64,000 nt of DNA from Cellulomonas terrae. Lineage in GTDB: Bacteria > Actinomycetota > Actinomycetes > Actinomycetales > Cellulomonadaceae. A model generated the notes under the pieces. It ran no database searches. It saw only the letters and a program-made list of their open reading frames with translations, and had not been told where the DNA came from. The stretch covers positions 28,903 to 92,902 of the forward strand of contig NZ_BJWH01000019.1 of the NCBI RefSeq assembly GCF_007990265.1. The letters run 5' to 3'. This document shows positions 7,119 through 17,177 of this stretch, piece after piece; within the stretch, counting starts at the first letter, position 1, and each line of letters starts with the position of its first letter. The position numbers were made by a program, and so were the translations under genes.

Positions 7119-8708
7119 ATGGCCGACCTGTTCGACGACTACCCGACCGGACCGGCGTGGGACGAGATGATCGACCCCGACGGTGGCGGCTCCCGCGCGG
7201 CGTACTCCGGTCTGCACCGTGCGCTCGCGCAGCTCAGCGCCGGAGAGCTGCGCGCCCGCGCCGAGACGCTCGCCCGGTCGTACCTCGCGCAGGGCGTCAC
7301 CTTCGACTTCGCCGGCGAGGAGCGTCCGTTCCCGCTGGACGTCGTGCCCCGCGTGCTCGCGGGCGACGAGTGGGAGCACGTCGCCCCCGGGGTGGCTCAG
7401 CGGGTGCGGGCGCTCGAGGCGTTCCTGGCCGACGTCTACGGTCCGCAGCGCGCGATCGCCGACGGGGTGATCCCGCGCAGCGTCGTGGTGTCGTCGACGA
7501 ACTTCCTGCGTGCCGCGCGGGGCATCAACCCCCCGAACGGCGTCCGGGTGCACGTCTCGGGCATCGACCTGGTGCGGGACAGCCTGGGCGGCTGGCGGGT
7601 GCTCGAGGACAACGTGCGGGTGCCCAGCGGGGTCAGCTACGTGCTCTCGAACCGCCGGGCGATGGCCCAGACGTTCCCCGAGCTGTTCGCCGCCCTGCGG
7701 ATCCGGCCCGTCGCCGACTACCCCCGGCGTCTCCTCGCCGCACTGACGGCGGCGGCTCCGTCCGGGGTCGACGAGCCGACGGTGGTCGTGCTGACGCCCG
7801 GGGTGTTCAACAGCGCCTACTACGAGCACTCGCTGCTGGCCCGGACGATGGGGGTCGAGCTGGTGGAGGGCCGTGACCTGTTCTGCTCCGGCGGGCGGGT
7901 GTGGATGCGCACGACGCAGGGCCGGCGCCGGGTCGACGTCATCTACCGGCGGGTCGACGACGACTTCCTCGACCCCGTCGTGTTCCGCAACGACTCCTAC
8001 CTGGGCAGCCCGGGGCTCATGACGTGCGCGCGCAACGGCACCGTGACGATCGCGAACGCGGTGGGCAACGGGGTGGCGGACGACAAGCTGGTCTACACCT
8101 ACGTGCCCGACCTGATCCGGTACTACCTGAGCGAGCAGCCGATCCTGCGCAACGTCGACACCTGGCGCCTGGAGGAGCCCGAGGCGCTCGAGGAGGTGCT
8201 GGACCGGCTCGACGAGCTCGTCGTCAAGCCCGTCGACGGCTCGGGCGGGAAGGGTCTGGTCGTCGGACCGAAGGCCTCCGCGTCCGAGCTGGCGACGCTC
8301 AAGGTGCGGCTGCGTGAGGACCCGCGCGGCTGGATCGCGCAGCCGGTGGTCCAGCTCTCCACGGTCCCGACGCTCGTCGAGGACGGCCTGCGGCCGCGGC
8401 ACACCGACCTGCGACCGTTCGCGGTCAACGACGGGGAGTCCGTGTTCGTGCTCCCGGGCGGGCTCACGCGCGTCGCGCTCCCCGAGGGCGAGCTCGTCGT
8501 CAACTCCTCGCAGGGTGGTGGGTCCAAGGACACGTGGGTGCTCGGGGGCGCGGTCCCGCGTCGGGCCGTCCGGCACCAGTCCGACCTTCCGCAGGCCGTC
8601 GCGCAGGATGCGGCGGTCCCCATCGACTCCAACCCCAACGACGTGCGCGCCCAGGTGATGCAGCAGCAGCAGGGCCGCACGACCACCGCAGGAGGTTCCT
8701 CGTGCTGA
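7119..8708 (+). CDS. Circularly permuted ATP-grasp protein
   Basis: A 529-residue member of the circularly permuted ATP-grasp family, which travels with alpha-E and transglutaminase-like proteins. Family marks include SGIDLVRDSLGGWRVLEDN, VPSGVSYVLSNRR, FNSAYYEHSLLARTMGVELVEG, the nucleotide-binding stretch ELVVKPVDGSGGKGLVVGP and the end GGLTRVALPEGELVVNSSQGGGSKDTWVL. ATP-grasp enzymes form amide or thioester bonds through acyl-phosphates; the substrate here is unknown. It overlaps the next gene by 7 bases, and the three genes form one operon. Comparative genomics has suggested synthesis and trimming of a peptide-like tag or product; this has not been proved. Confidence 0.88.
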   Translation: MADLFDDYPTGPAWDEMIDPDGGGSRAAYSGLHRALAQLSAGELRARAETLARSYLAQGVTFDFAGEERPFPLDVVPRVLAGDEWEHVAPGVAQRVRALEAFLADVYGPQRAIADGVIPRSVVVSSTNFLRAARGINPPNGVRVHVSGIDLVRDSLGGWRVLEDNVRVPSGVSYVLSNRRAMAQTFPELFAALRIRPVADYPRRLLAALTAAAPSGVDEPTVVVLTPGVFNSAYYEHSLLARTMGVELVEGRDLFCSGGRVWMRTTQGRRRVDVIYRRVDDDFLDPVVFRNDSYLGSPGLMTCARNGTVTIANAVGNGVADDKLVYTYVPDLIRYYLSEQPILRNVDTWRLEEPEALEEVLDRLDELVVKPVDGSGGKGLVVGPKASASELATLKVRLREDPRGWIAQPVVQLSTVPTLVEDGLRPRHTDLRPFAVNDGESVFVLPGGLTRVALPEGELVVNSSQGGGSKDTWVLGGAVPRRAVRHQSDLPQAVAQDAAVPIDSNPNDVRAQVMQQQQGRTTTAGGSSC

Positions 8709-9631
8709 GCCGGATCGCGGAGTCGCTGTTCTGGATCGGTCGGTACGTCGAGCGCGCGGACGACACGGCCCGCCTGCTCGACGTGCACGTGCAGATCCTG
8801 CTGGAGGACCCCTGGGCCGAGGAGGACCTGGCGTGCCGGTCGCTCCTGTCGGTGATGGACCGGGCCGCGCCGCCCGCGCACGTCGAGGTCGGGCGGGAGT
8901 TCGTGCTCGACATGCTCGCGTACGACCGGTTCGCGCCGTCGTCCATCGCGGGGTCGCTGGTGTCGGCGCGCGAGAACGCCCGACGAGCGCGCGAGATCAT
9001 CTCGACCGAGCTGTGGGAGTGCCTCAACGCGACCTGGAACCAGCTCCCGTCGCACATGCGGCCCGCGCGCCCGCACGACTACTTCACGTGGGTGCGGGAG
9101 CGCGCGGCGATCGTCGCGGGGATCATGGACTCCGCGACCTCGCGTGACGACACCTGGAACTTCATGGTGCTGGGCAGGTCGATCGAGCGTGCGGACATGA
9201 CGGCGCGGCTGCTGACCACCCGGGCGCTCGCCGGCTCCGCGGGACCGAGCTGGACCACGCTGCTGCGGTCCTGCGGTGCGCACGAGGCGTTCCTGCGGAT
9301 GTACCGCGGGGCCGCGTCCGACGAGCGGGCCGCCGGCTTCCTGCTGACCGACCGGCTCTTCCCCCGGTCCATCGTCTTCGCTCTCAACCAGGCCGAGGCG
9401 TGCCTGGCCAACCTCGAGGGCGCGTCGGACCGGGCGGCGGTCGACGACGCCCGGCGGCACATCGGGTACGTCCGCACCAACCTGGAGTACCGACCGTTGA
9501 TCGAGGTCCTCGACTCCCTGCCCAAGGAGATGGAACGGGTGCAGCGCGCCTGCTCGGCAGCCTCGGACGCGATCCGGGGCCGGTACTTCCCGAGCGCGTC
9601 GTCGACGAACTGGGTGGGGGAGGCACTGTGA
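8702..9631 (+). CDS. Alpha-E domain protein (DUF403)
   Basis: A 309-residue all-helical protein of the alpha-E family. It begins LSRIAESLFWIGRYVERADDTARLLDVH, and the paired motif FMVLGRSIERADMTARLL recurs near residue 155. LEYRPLIEVLDSLP lies near the C-terminus. The biochemical role is unknown; it is expected to work with the permuted ATP-grasp protein, with which it is fused in some genomes. The GTG start at 8702 has AGGAGG 6 bases upstream and overlaps the end of the preceding gene; the gene itself overlaps the following transglutaminase gene by 4 bases, so translation is probably coupled through all three. Confidence 0.88.
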   Translation: MLSRIAESLFWIGRYVERADDTARLLDVHVQILLEDPWAEEDLACRSLLSVMDRAAPPAHVEVGREFVLDMLAYDRFAPSSIAGSLVSARENARRAREIISTELWECLNATWNQLPSHMRPARPHDYFTWVRERAAIVAGIMDSATSRDDTWNFMVLGRSIERADMTARLLTTRALAGSAGPSWTTLLRSCGAHEAFLRMYRGAASDERAAGFLLTDRLFPRSIVFALNQAEACLANLEGASDRAAVDDARRHIGYVRTNLEYRPLIEVLDSLPKEMERVQRACSAASDAIRGRYFPSASSTNWVGEAL

Positions 9632-10467
9632 GCAGGCTGCGGGTCGTGCACACGTCGACGTTCCGGTACGGCAGCGCCGTCGTGGCGTCGTACAACGAGG
9701 CGCGGATGACGCCGTTGTCGCAGCAGGGTCAGACGGTGCTGGAGACGCGGATCGACGTCCAGCCGCACACCGGCTGGTTCGAGTACCGCGACTACTGGGG
9801 CACGGCCGTGTCGGCGTTCGAGGTGCTGACCCCGCACGAGTCGATGGTGGTCACCGCCGAGCACCTGGTCGAGGTGGCCGAGCGGCCACCGCTGCGGTCG
9901 CCCGCGACCTGGGACACCCTCCGTGGTGCGGAGCTGCGCGACCGGCTGGCCGAGTTCCTCTCGGACACGCCGACGACCGCACCGCCCCCGGAGGTCGTGG
10001 AGCTCGCGCAGCGCGTGGCGGGGGAGCTGGAGCCCGCGGAGGCCGCGCTCGCGGTCTCCGCCGCGCTGCGGAACCAGATCGAGTACATCCCCGGGGTCAC
10101 CACCGTGCACACCCCAGCCGCCGAGGCGTGGACCGCCCGGGCGGGGGTGTGCCAGGACATCGCGCACCTCGTCGCGGGGGCGCTGCGGGCCATCGGGATC
10201 CCGGCGCGGTACGTGTCCGGCTACCTGCACCCCGACTCCGGGGCGCCGGTCGGCACGACCGTGCTGGGTGACTCGCACGCGTGGGTCGAGTGGTGGGTGG
10301 GCGAGTGGTGCGCCTACGACGTGACCAATCGCGTCGTCGCGGGCGACCACCACGTGGTCCTCGCGCGCGGTCGGTCCTACGACGACGTCCCGCCGCTGCG
10401 CGGCATCTACGCCGGTGCGGGCACGCAGGCCGCCGAGGTCCAGGTGCAGATCACGCGCGAGGCGTGA
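9628..10467 (+). CDS. Transglutaminase-like cysteine protease of the ATP-grasp/alpha-E operon
   Basis: A 279-residue protein with an N-terminal beta-rich domain (RVVHTSTFRYGSAVVASYNEARMTP) and a transglutaminase-core domain. The catalytic triad is intact: Cys175 in AGVCQD, His217 in GDSHAWVEW and Asp231 in AYDVTN. Such proteins are thought to act as peptidases or amidases rather than cross-linking enzymes. It starts with GTG at 9628, overlapping the previous stop (GTGA), with GGGGGAGG just upstream. It is the last gene of the three-gene operon; the next gene is convergent after 3 bases. Confidence 0.87.
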   Translation: MSRLRVVHTSTFRYGSAVVASYNEARMTPLSQQGQTVLETRIDVQPHTGWFEYRDYWGTAVSAFEVLTPHESMVVTAEHLVEVAERPPLRSPATWDTLRGAELRDRLAEFLSDTPTTAPPPEVVELAQRVAGELEPAEAALAVSAALRNQIEYIPGVTTVHTPAAEAWTARAGVCQDIAHLVAGALRAIGIPARYVSGYLHPDSGAPVGTTVLGDSHAWVEWWVGEWCAYDVTNRVVAGDHHVVLARGRSYDDVPPLRGIYAGAGTQAAEVQVQITREA

Positions 10468-10470
10468 GAC

Positions 10471-11169
10471 TCACGGCGTCAGGCGTCGGCCGAGCGCGTC
10501 CTCGAGCGCGGCCGCGTCGCCGTCGACCGTGAGGCGCGCGTCGGCGGGCGTGGTGCGTCCCCACAGCAGCAGGGCGAGCGCCTCGGCCGGGCCGGCCACG
10601 CCGACGGACGGGGTGCCCGACCCGCCGAGCAGCCAGGACCGCCCGGCGTCGTCCGCGACGAGGGCGACCGGCGCGGGCAGCGGCTCCATCCGGCCCATCC
10701 GCTCCTGACGCGGCTGCATGACGGTCACCACCTCGTCGACGGTGTCCGCCCAGAGCGCGGGGTCGGCCGTCAGGCGCAGCCCACCGGCGGTCCGCAGGTC
10801 CCAGAGGTGGACGAGCGTCTCGTGGGTCTGGCGGCGGTGCCAGAACGACGCCGGGCCGTTCTCGACGAGGGTCCACGCGATCGCGTCCGGGCCGAGCTCG
10901 GTGAGGGTGTCCCGCAGCTCGGCGGCGCACGTCGCGTAGAGGTCCTCGAGGACGAACGGGCCGCGGCCCAGCGGCGTCTCCTGCTTCCGGCGCGCCTGCG
11001 CGGCCGCCCAGTGGTGGATGCGGGCCAGGTGGACGACGAGGTCCGTGACGCGCCAGCGGCCGCACCAGGGCACGCGGGTGGTCGGGTCGACCAGCGGGAT
11101 CGTGGCGAGGAACTGGCCCTGGAGCTCGCCGAGCGTCTCCAGGGACGTGAGACCGGGGGCCGTCGTCAT
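10471..11169 (-). CDS. Mycothiol-dependent maleylpyruvate isomerase-family protein
   Basis: A 232-residue DinB-like four-helix protein of the mycothiol-dependent maleylpyruvate isomerase family. The N-terminal domain carries the metal ligands [10 protein letters not shown] and [10 protein letters not shown]; a small C-terminal alpha/beta domain ([28 protein letters not shown]) completes the fold. Members use mycothiol as cofactor, but their substrates are mostly unknown, and the name does not imply this protein handles maleylpyruvate. The ATG start at 11169 is followed by [19 protein letters not shown]. It is divergent from lepA, with about 110 bases between the starts. Confidence 0.75.
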   Translation of the reverse strand: MTTAPGLTSLETLGELQGQFLATIPLVDPTTRVPWCGRWRVTDLVVHLARIHHWAAAQARRKQETPLGRGPFVLEDLYATCAAELRDTLTELGPDAIAWTLVENGPASFWHRRQTHETLVHLWDLRTAGGLRLTADPALWADTVDEVVTVMQPRQERMGRMEPLPAPVALVADDAGRSWLLGGSGTPSVGVAGPAEALALLLWGRTTPADARLTVDGDAAALEDALGRRLTP

Positions 11170-11281
11170 GGGACCATGGTGGGACCGACCACCGACAGCC
11201 GACCAGGCTGGCCGCGGTCACCGTCCGTCGGGAAGGCGCCACCTCGTGCGCCGCCCGACTTCAGCGCCAGGAGCAGTCCGC

Positions 11282-13162
11282 TTGTCCCCGATCCCGAGTG
11301 CAGCCGCCTCGTCGCGCATCCACCCCGCGGCGACGGCGCCCGAGCTGTTGCGCAACTTCTGCATCATCGCGCACATCGACCACGGCAAGTCCACGCTGGC
11401 GGACCGGATGCTGCAGCTCACCGGCGTCGTCGACTCCCGGGCGATGCGCGCGCAGTACCTCGACCGCATGGACATCGAGCGCGAGCGCGGCATCACCATC
11501 AAGTCGCAGGCCGTCCGGATGCCGTGGGGCGTCGACGACAAGGCTTTCGCCCTGAACATGATCGACACGCCGGGGCACGTCGACTTCACGTACGAGGTGT
11601 CCCGGTCGCTCGCCGCGTGCGAGGGCGCCGTGCTCCTGGTCGACGCCGCGCAGGGCATCGAGGCCCAGACGCTGGCCAACCTGTACCTGGCGCTCGAGAA
11701 CGACCTGACGATCATCCCGGTGCTGAACAAGATCGACCTGCCCGCGGCGCAGCCCGAGAAGTACGCCGAGGAGCTGGCCAAGCTGATCGGCGGCGAGCCG
11801 GAGGACTGCCTGCGGGTGTCCGGCAAGACCGGTGCGGGCGTCACGGAGCTGCTGGACCGCATCGTGGAGCTGGTGCCGCCGCCCACCGGCGACGCGTCCG
11901 CCCCGGCGCGGGCCATGATCTTCGACTCCGTCTACGACACCTACCGCGGGGTCGTGACGTACGTCCGGGTCATCGACGGCAACCTCAACCCGCGCGAGAA
12001 GATCGTCATGATGTCGACGCGGGCGACCCACGAGCTGCTCGAGATCGGCGTCATCTCCCCGGAGCCGGTGCCGACCAAGGGTCTCGGCGTCGGTGAGGTG
12101 GGCTACCTCATCACCGGCGTGAAGGACGTGCGGCAGTCGAAGGTCGGCGACACGGTCACCAACGCGAGCAAGCCGGCCGCCGCGGCCCTGGGCGGGTACT
12201 CCGACCCCAAGCCGATGGTGTTCTCGGGGCTCTACCCGATCGACGGCACCGACTACCCGATCCTGCGCGACGCCCTCGACAAGCTGAAGCTCAACGACGC
12301 CGCGCTGAACTACGAGCCGGAGACGTCGGTGGCGCTCGGGTTCGGGTTCCGCGTCGGCTTCCTCGGGCTGCTGCACCTGGAGATCGTCCGCGAGCGCCTC
12401 GAGCGCGAGTTCGACCTGGACCTCATCTCCACGGCGCCGAACGTCGTCTACGAGGTCACGCTCGAGGACAAGAGCGTGGTCACCGTGACCAACCCGAGCG
12501 AGTTCCCCGCCGGCAAGATCGGCGAGGTCAACGAGCCGATGGTCAAGGCGACGATCCTGTCCCCGTCGGAGTTCATCGGCGCGATCATGGAGCTCTGCCA
12601 GACCAAGCGGGGCGATCTGCAGGGCATGGACTACCTGTCCGAGGAGCGCGTCGAGCTGCGGTACGTGCTGCCGATGGCGGAGATCGTGTTCGACTTCTTC
12701 GACCAGCTGAAGTCCAAGACGCGCGGGTACGCGAGCCTCGACTACGAGCGCATCGGCGACCAGGTCGCGGACCTGGTCAAGGTCGACATCCTGCTGCAGG
12801 GCGAGACGGTCGACGCGTTCAGCGCGATCGTGCACAAGGACAAGGCGTACGCGTACGGCGTCATGATGACCGCCAAGCTCAAGGACCTCATCCCTCGCCA
12901 GCAGTTCGAGGTCCCCATCCAGGCGGCCATCGGTGCCCGGATCATCGCGCGCGAGACCATCCGGGCCATCCGCAAGGACGTCCTGGCCAAGTGCTACGGC
13001 GGCGACATCACCCGCAAGCGCAAGCTCCTGGAGAAGCAGAAGGAGGGCAAGAAGCGCATGAAGACGATCGGCCGGGTCGACGTGCCGCAGGAGGCCTTCA
13101 TCGCCGCGCTGTCCAGCGAGCCCGCGGGATCCGCCGGCGGCAAGGACGCGAAGAAGAAGTGA
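11282..13162 (+). CDS. lepA: Elongation factor 4 (LepA) GTPase
   Basis: Ribosome-associated GTPase that can move tRNAs backward or help 30S biogenesis. The G1 motif [10 protein letters not shown]3 DTPGH, G4 NKID, the EF4 signature [23 protein letters not shown] and the C-terminal domain ([24 protein letters not shown]) are all present. The start is placed at the TTG at 11282, with AGGAG 8 bases upstream, giving 626 residues with a short N-terminal extension before the GTPase domain. The frame upstream of it is only antisense to the neighbouring isomerase gene. The stop overlaps the hemW start (GTGA), so the pair is co-translated. Confidence 0.95.
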   Translation: MSPIPSAAASSRIHPAATAPELLRNFCIIAHIDHGKSTLADRMLQLTGVVDSRAMRAQYLDRMDIERERGITIKSQAVRMPWGVDDKAFALNMIDTPGHVDFTYEVSRSLAACEGAVLLVDAAQGIEAQTLANLYLALENDLTIIPVLNKIDLPAAQPEKYAEELAKLIGGEPEDCLRVSGKTGAGVTELLDRIVELVPPPTGDASAPARAMIFDSVYDTYRGVVTYVRVIDGNLNPREKIVMMSTRATHELLEIGVISPEPVPTKGLGVGEVGYLITGVKDVRQSKVGDTVTNASKPAAAALGGYSDPKPMVFSGLYPIDGTDYPILRDALDKLKLNDAALNYEPETSVALGFGFRVGFLGLLHLEIVRERLEREFDLDLISTAPNVVYEVTLEDKSVVTVTNPSEFPAGKIGEVNEPMVKATILSPSEFIGAIMELCQTKRGDLQGMDYLSEERVELRYVLPMAEIVFDFFDQLKSKTRGYASLDYERIGDQVADLVKVDILLQGETVDAFSAIVHKDKAYAYGVMMTAKLKDLIPRQQFEVPIQAAIGARIIARETIRAIRKDVLAKCYGGDITRKRKLLEKQKEGKKRMKTIGRVDVPQEAFIAALSSEPAGSAGGKDAKKK

Positions 13163-14373
13163 GTCCGGCGCTCCCCGAGGGCGACACTCCACCGGATGAC
13201 GGCTCGCTGCCGGAGTCGGCGTTCGAGGGTGCCGACGAGCGCGCGTTCGCCGTCTACCTGCACGTCCCGTTCTGCACCGTGCGCTGCGGGTACTGCGACT
13301 TCAACACCTACACGGCGACCGAGCTGGGCGGCGGGGCGAGCCAGCACGCGTACGCGGACACCGCTCTGCGGGAGATCGCGCTCGCCGCAGGGATCCTGCC
13401 GCCCCGGCCCGTCAGCACGGTGTTCGTCGGAGGCGGTACCCCGACGGTCCTGTCGGTCCCCGACCTGTCGCGCATGCTCGACGGCGTCCGCGACGCCTGG
13501 GGCTTCGCCGACGACGTCGAGGTCACCACGGAGGCCAACCCCGACTCGGTGACCCCGGAGTCCCTGGCCGCACTGGCCGACGCGGGGTTCACGCGCGTCT
13601 CGTTCGGCATGCAGTCCGCCGTGCCGCACGTGCTCGCGACCCTCGACCGGACGCACGACCCACGCCGGGTCCCGGACGTCGTGCGCTGGGCGCGGGACGC
13701 CGGGCTGGCGGTGTCGCTGGACCTCATCTACGGCACCCCGGGGGAGTCGCTCGACGACTGGCGGACCAGCGTCGAGACGGCACTGGCCACGGGCGTCGAC
13801 CACGTGTCGGCGTACGCGCTGGTGGTTGAGGCCGGCACGCGGATGGCCGTGCAGGTGCGCCGGGGCGAGCTCGAGCTGCCCGACGGTGACGACCAGGCGG
13901 CGAAGTACGAGCTGGCCGACGACCTGTTCGAGGCCGCCGGGCTGTCCTGGTACGAGGTGAGCAACTGGGCACGGACGCCCGCGGACGCCTGCCGGCACAA
14001 CCTCTCCTACTGGCGGGGTGACGACTGGTGGGGGATCGGCCCCGGTGCGCACAGCCACGTCGGCGGGGTGCGCTGGTGGAACGTGAAGCACCCGCGCGCG
14101 TACGCCGACCGGCTGGACCGCGGGCTGAGCCCGGCCGCCGGACGGGAGACGGTGACCGGCGACGGGGCGCTGCTGGAGCGCCTCATGCTCGGCGTCCGGC
14201 TCGCGGGGGGTCTCCCGCTCGACGACCTGCCCCCCGACGCCCGCCGGTCCATGGCAGGCCTCGTCGCCGACGGGCTGGTCGACGGCGGAGCCGCGATCGG
14301 TGGGCGGCGGATCGTGCTGACCCGTCGTGGGCGGCTGCTCGCCGACGCCGTGGTGCGCACCCTCGTCGCCTGA
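13159..14373 (+). CDS. hemW: HemW-like radical SAM heme chaperone
   Basis: A 404-residue radical SAM protein with the cluster motif CTVRCGYC (CxxxCxxC) near residue 38, followed by GGGTPTVL and the TEANPDS region of the coproporphyrinogen-oxidase-like family. HemW proteins bind and deliver heme rather than oxidise coproporphyrinogen. A C-terminal HemN_C-like domain is present ([16 protein letters not shown]). It starts with GTG overlapping the lepA stop, and lepA-hemW is a common pair. Confidence 0.9.
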   Translation: MSPALPEGDTPPDDGSLPESAFEGADERAFAVYLHVPFCTVRCGYCDFNTYTATELGGGASQHAYADTALREIALAAGILPPRPVSTVFVGGGTPTVLSVPDLSRMLDGVRDAWGFADDVEVTTEANPDSVTPESLAALADAGFTRVSFGMQSAVPHVLATLDRTHDPRRVPDVVRWARDAGLAVSLDLIYGTPGESLDDWRTSVETALATGVDHVSAYALVVEAGTRMAVQVRRGELELPDGDDQAAKYELADDLFEAAGLSWYEVSNWARTPADACRHNLSYWRGDDWWGIGPGAHSHVGGVRWWNVKHPRAYADRLDRGLSPAAGRETVTGDGALLERLMLGVRLAGGLPLDDLPPDARRSMAGLVADGLVDGGAAIGGRRIVLTRRGRLLADAVVRTLVA

Positions 14374-14453
14374 CGGTCCGCTCCACCCTCCGATGCACCC
14401 GGGTCCGCCCGGCGGTGGTCCCGGGACGCGGTCGGGCCGGTGACGATGCGGTC

Positions 14454-15491
14454 ATGGCCGCTCCACCGGACCCGCTCCCGCCCGCGTCCCGCGCCCGCGG
14501 CAGGCTCCTGGCCCTGCTGCTGGTCGTCGTGTCGCCGGTCTGCGCCGAGTACCTGCAGGCCTACGACCCCGTGTCGACCGGCGACCCGGTCGCGCTGCTC
14601 GCGGGCCTGCTCGTGCTCGCGCCGCTGTACGGGGCGCCCGCCCTCCTGATCCGCGAGGTCGCGGTGCGCGCGGGCCTGCACTGGACCGGGATCCTCGCGC
14701 TGGCCGGTGCGTTCGGGGTCGTCCAGGCCGGCGTGGTCGACCAGTCGCTGTTCGCCACCACCTACCTCGGCTACGAGGACTGGGACTCCCAGCTGCGGCC
14801 CACGTTCGTCGCTCCGCTGGGGCTCGGGGCCGCCTCCGCGCTGAACTTCCTCGGCGGGCACGTCATCTGGAGCTTCGCCGCGCCGATCGCGCTCGTCGAG
14901 GGTCTCGACGGTCCCGGTCCCCGGCGCCCGTGGCTGCGGACGCCCGGGCTGGTCACGGCCGCGGTGCTGTACGTCCTCGCGGCTCTGCTCGTGTGGTCCG
15001 ACATCCGCGACACCGGCAGCGACCAGGCGTCGGCTGGTCAGCTGGTGGGCGCGCTCGTCGTCGTCGGACTTCTCGTCGCCGTGGCGTGGACCGTCGGGCG
15101 GCGCACGCTGCCTCCGCCGACGGACGCACGCGTCCCGGGACCCTGGGCGGTGCTCGGCCTCGTGCTCGCCGCGGCGGTCGGCTTCGTCCTCGTCCCGCCG
15201 ACCTGGACGGGTGTCGGCGTCGGGGTGGCGATCCTCGCGCTGACCGCCGCCGTCGTGACGCACTGGTCACGCTCCGCCCGCTGGGACCGTCGCCGCGTCG
15301 CCGCCGTCGCCGGGGCGGCCGTCGTCGCCCGCGCGCTCGTCGGCTTCGCGTCGGTCAGCGAGATGTCGCCGCGGCCCCCGGGCGGGTTCGCGCAGAACAC
15401 CGTGCTGCTGGTCCTGTCGGTCGCCCTCGTCGTGGCCGCCACCCGCGGCGGGCGCAGCGGTCAGCGCACCAGCTCGAGGCTGAACGGGTAG
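14454..15491 (+). CDS. Polytopic membrane protein of unknown function
   Basis: A 345-residue integral membrane protein with about eight to nine hydrophobic segments spread over its length (LLALLLVVVSPVCAEYLQAY, LGLVLAAAVGFVLV and others). The segment CAEYLQAYDP near residue 28 and the loop GYEDWDSQLRP are polar islands. I do not recognise the family with certainty. The ATG at 14454 is the first plausible start after hemW, 80 bases downstream. Its last 31 bases overlap the convergent DUF4870 gene. Confidence 0.72.
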   Translation: MAAPPDPLPPASRARGRLLALLLVVVSPVCAEYLQAYDPVSTGDPVALLAGLLVLAPLYGAPALLIREVAVRAGLHWTGILALAGAFGVVQAGVVDQSLFATTYLGYEDWDSQLRPTFVAPLGLGAASALNFLGGHVIWSFAAPIALVEGLDGPGPRRPWLRTPGLVTAAVLYVLAALLVWSDIRDTGSDQASAGQLVGALVVVGLLVAVAWTVGRRTLPPPTDARVPGPWAVLGLVLAAAVGFVLVPPTWTGVGVGVAILALTAAVVTHWSRSARWDRRRVAAVAGAAVVARALVGFASVSEMSPRPPGGFAQNTVLLVLSVALVVAATRGGRSGQRTSSRLNG

Positions 15492-15838
15492 CGGTAGGAG
15501 CCGCCGCGCTGGACGGCGACGGCCGCCAGGACGCTCAGGACGAGGCTGATGATGCTCACGGCGATGAAGCCCAGCCAGCCCACGAAGCCGATGACGGGGA
15601 TGGAGCGGACGATCGCGCACACGATGAGCGCGATCAGGACCGTGAGCTGGAAGTTCAGCGCGTTGCGCGCCTCGGACGCCGCCACGTTCGCCTTCTCGCG
15701 GTTCACGAGCCAGATCACCAGCGCCGCCACCCAGCCGGCGTAGAAGTACGCGAGGATCCCGCCCACGTGCGCCAGCATGCCGAGGGTCCGGACCTGGTCC
15801 GTGCTGCTCGGCGGGTTCTGCGGGTGCTCGTACGACAT
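15461..15838 (-). CDS. DUF4870-family small membrane protein
   Basis: A 125-residue protein with a short polar N-terminus (MSYEHPQNPPSST) and three to four membrane segments. The pattern TLGMLAHVGGILAYFYAGWVAALVIWLVNREK ... EARNALNFQLTV is typical of DUF4870 (formerly Tic20-like) proteins. Function unknown. It overlaps the convergent gene by 31 bases at the 3' end and diverges from the proline-rich membrane protein gene. Confidence 0.85.
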   Translation of the reverse strand: MSYEHPQNPPSSTDQVRTLGMLAHVGGILAYFYAGWVAALVIWLVNREKANVAASEARNALNFQLTVLIALIVCAIVRSIPVIGFVGWLGFIAVSIISLVLSVLAAVAVQRGGSYRYPFSLELVR

Positions 15839-16016
15839 CGTGGGTGCTCCTCGTCCGGGGGCCGCCGGCGTGACGGCAGGCGCAGCCTACCGATCGGCGC
15901 GCACACCCGCCGGGCGTGTCGACATGCCGGGAACGCCCCGGTTCCTTGACACCTGACCACGGCCCCGGTTCGCTGCTCGGTGGGCGACGACCGCCCTGTG
16001 ACCAGGGAGGCCACAC

Positions 16017-17129
16017 ATGAGCGAGAACCCCGGCGGAACCCCGCCGCGTGACGACGATCCCGCGAAGGCGCCCGAACCGGCTGCTCCGGGCTCGATCGAG
16101 CCACCCGTGGCACCCGACCCGGTGCCCGGGCCCGACGCACCCCCCGTGCCGCCGCCGGCAGCACCGCCGGTCCAGCCCCCGGCCGCACCCCCCGTCCCGC
16201 CGCCCGCGGCGCCCCCGGTCCCGCCGACGCCCGCGTACGGGCAGCCGCCGGCCGGGCCGCCGCCGGCCCCGTCGTACGGCCAGCCGCCGGCCGGGCCGCC
16301 GCCCGCTCCGCAGTACGGCCAGCCGCCCGCGGGTCCCCCCTACGGTCAGCCGGCCGCTGGCGGCTACCCGCCGCCGCCCGCCTACGGCCAGGCCCCTCCG
16401 GGCGCCTACCCGCCGCCCGCGGGCGGCTACGGCCCGCCGGTCGCGGCGTCCCCGGTCGGCGAGGCGTTCTCGTACGGGTGGAAGAAGTTCACGCAGTCCG
16501 GCGGCCTGTTCATCGGTGCGGCGCTGGTCTGGTTCGTCGTCGCGGCGGTCGTGCTCTCGATCGTGGGCGCGATCTTCGGCGGGTTCGGCGCGCTCCTGAG
16601 CACCGGCAACGGCGACGGGATCGCACCCGGCCTGCAGGTCGGGTTCTCGCTCGGGTGGTTCGTCTTCTCCGCCGTCGCGGGGATCGTCGGGTACCTCATC
16701 CAGGCGGCGTTCATCCGGGCGGCGCTCGACGTGACCGAGGGTCGGCAGCTGGGCTTCGGTGACTTCTTCAAGTTCGTGGAGCCCGGCCCGGTCATCCTGA
16801 CCGCGCTGATCCTCGCGATCATCAACGCGGTGCTGAACCTTGTCCCGTTCTTCGGCGGGATCGCCGCGCTCGTCGTGAACTTCCTGCTGATCTTCACGTT
16901 CTGGTTCGTGATCGACAAGCACCTCGCGCCGGTGGACGCCCTGAAGGCGAGCTACGCGCTGGTCACCCGGAACCTGTCGACGACGGTGCTGTTCTACCTG
17001 CTGACGATCGCCGTCTTCATCGCCGGCGTGATCGTCTGCTTCGTCGGTCTCCTCGTCGCGTTGCCCGTCGTGCTGCTGGCGACGGCGTTCTTCTTCAAGC
17101 GGCTGCTCGGGGACCCGATCGCCGCCTGA
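16017..17129 (+). CDS. Proline-rich membrane protein
   Basis: A 370-residue protein in two parts. Residues about 1-140 are disordered and Pro/Ala/Gly-rich, with tandem YGQPPAGPP repeats between residues 78 and 105 and related units after them. Residues about 145-370 hold five or so membrane segments in a domain that starts GEAFSYGWKKFTQSGGLF and contains DVTEGRQLGFGDFFKFVEPG. This plan is common in actinobacteria; the function is unknown. The ATG has AGGGAGG 6 bases upstream. A TTGACA at 15946-15951 could be its -35, but the -10 is poor. A strong hairpin follows the stop. Confidence 0.85.
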   Translation: MSENPGGTPPRDDDPAKAPEPAAPGSIEPPVAPDPVPGPDAPPVPPPAAPPVQPPAAPPVPPPAAPPVPPTPAYGQPPAGPPPAPSYGQPPAGPPPAPQYGQPPAGPPYGQPAAGGYPPPPAYGQAPPGAYPPPAGGYGPPVAASPVGEAFSYGWKKFTQSGGLFIGAALVWFVVAAVVLSIVGAIFGGFGALLSTGNGDGIAPGLQVGFSLGWFVFSAVAGIVGYLIQAAFIRAALDVTEGRQLGFGDFFKFVEPGPVILTALILAIINAVLNLVPFFGGIAALVVNFLLIFTFWFVIDKHLAPVDALKASYALVTRNLSTTVLFYLLTIAVFIAGVIVCFVGLLVALPVVLLATAFFFKRLLGDPIAA

Positions 17130-17143
17130 CCTCGCACGTGATC

Positions 17144-17176
17144 GGTGCCCGGCCGCCCCGTGGGCGGCCGGGCACC
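17144..17176. terminator. Bidirectional 15-bp hairpin
   Basis: The arms 17144-17158 (GGTGCCCGGCCGCCC) and 17162-17176 are perfectly complementary with a 3-base loop. It lies between convergent genes ending at 17129 and 17178, so it probably serves both. Confidence 0.8.
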
Positions 17177-17177
17177 G

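Noticed and set aside
6510..8576. 688-residue minus-strand reading frame opposite the ATP-grasp gene
   Set aside because: Only its last 167 codons (the PemK-like gene) are real; the rest is an Arg/His/Asp-rich antisense frame typical of GC-rich DNA with no domain.
11018..11281. Longer lepA start giving 714 residues
   Set aside because: The extra codons are antisense to the isomerase-family gene and unlike any LepA N-terminus; TTG 11282 has AGGAG 8 bases upstream.
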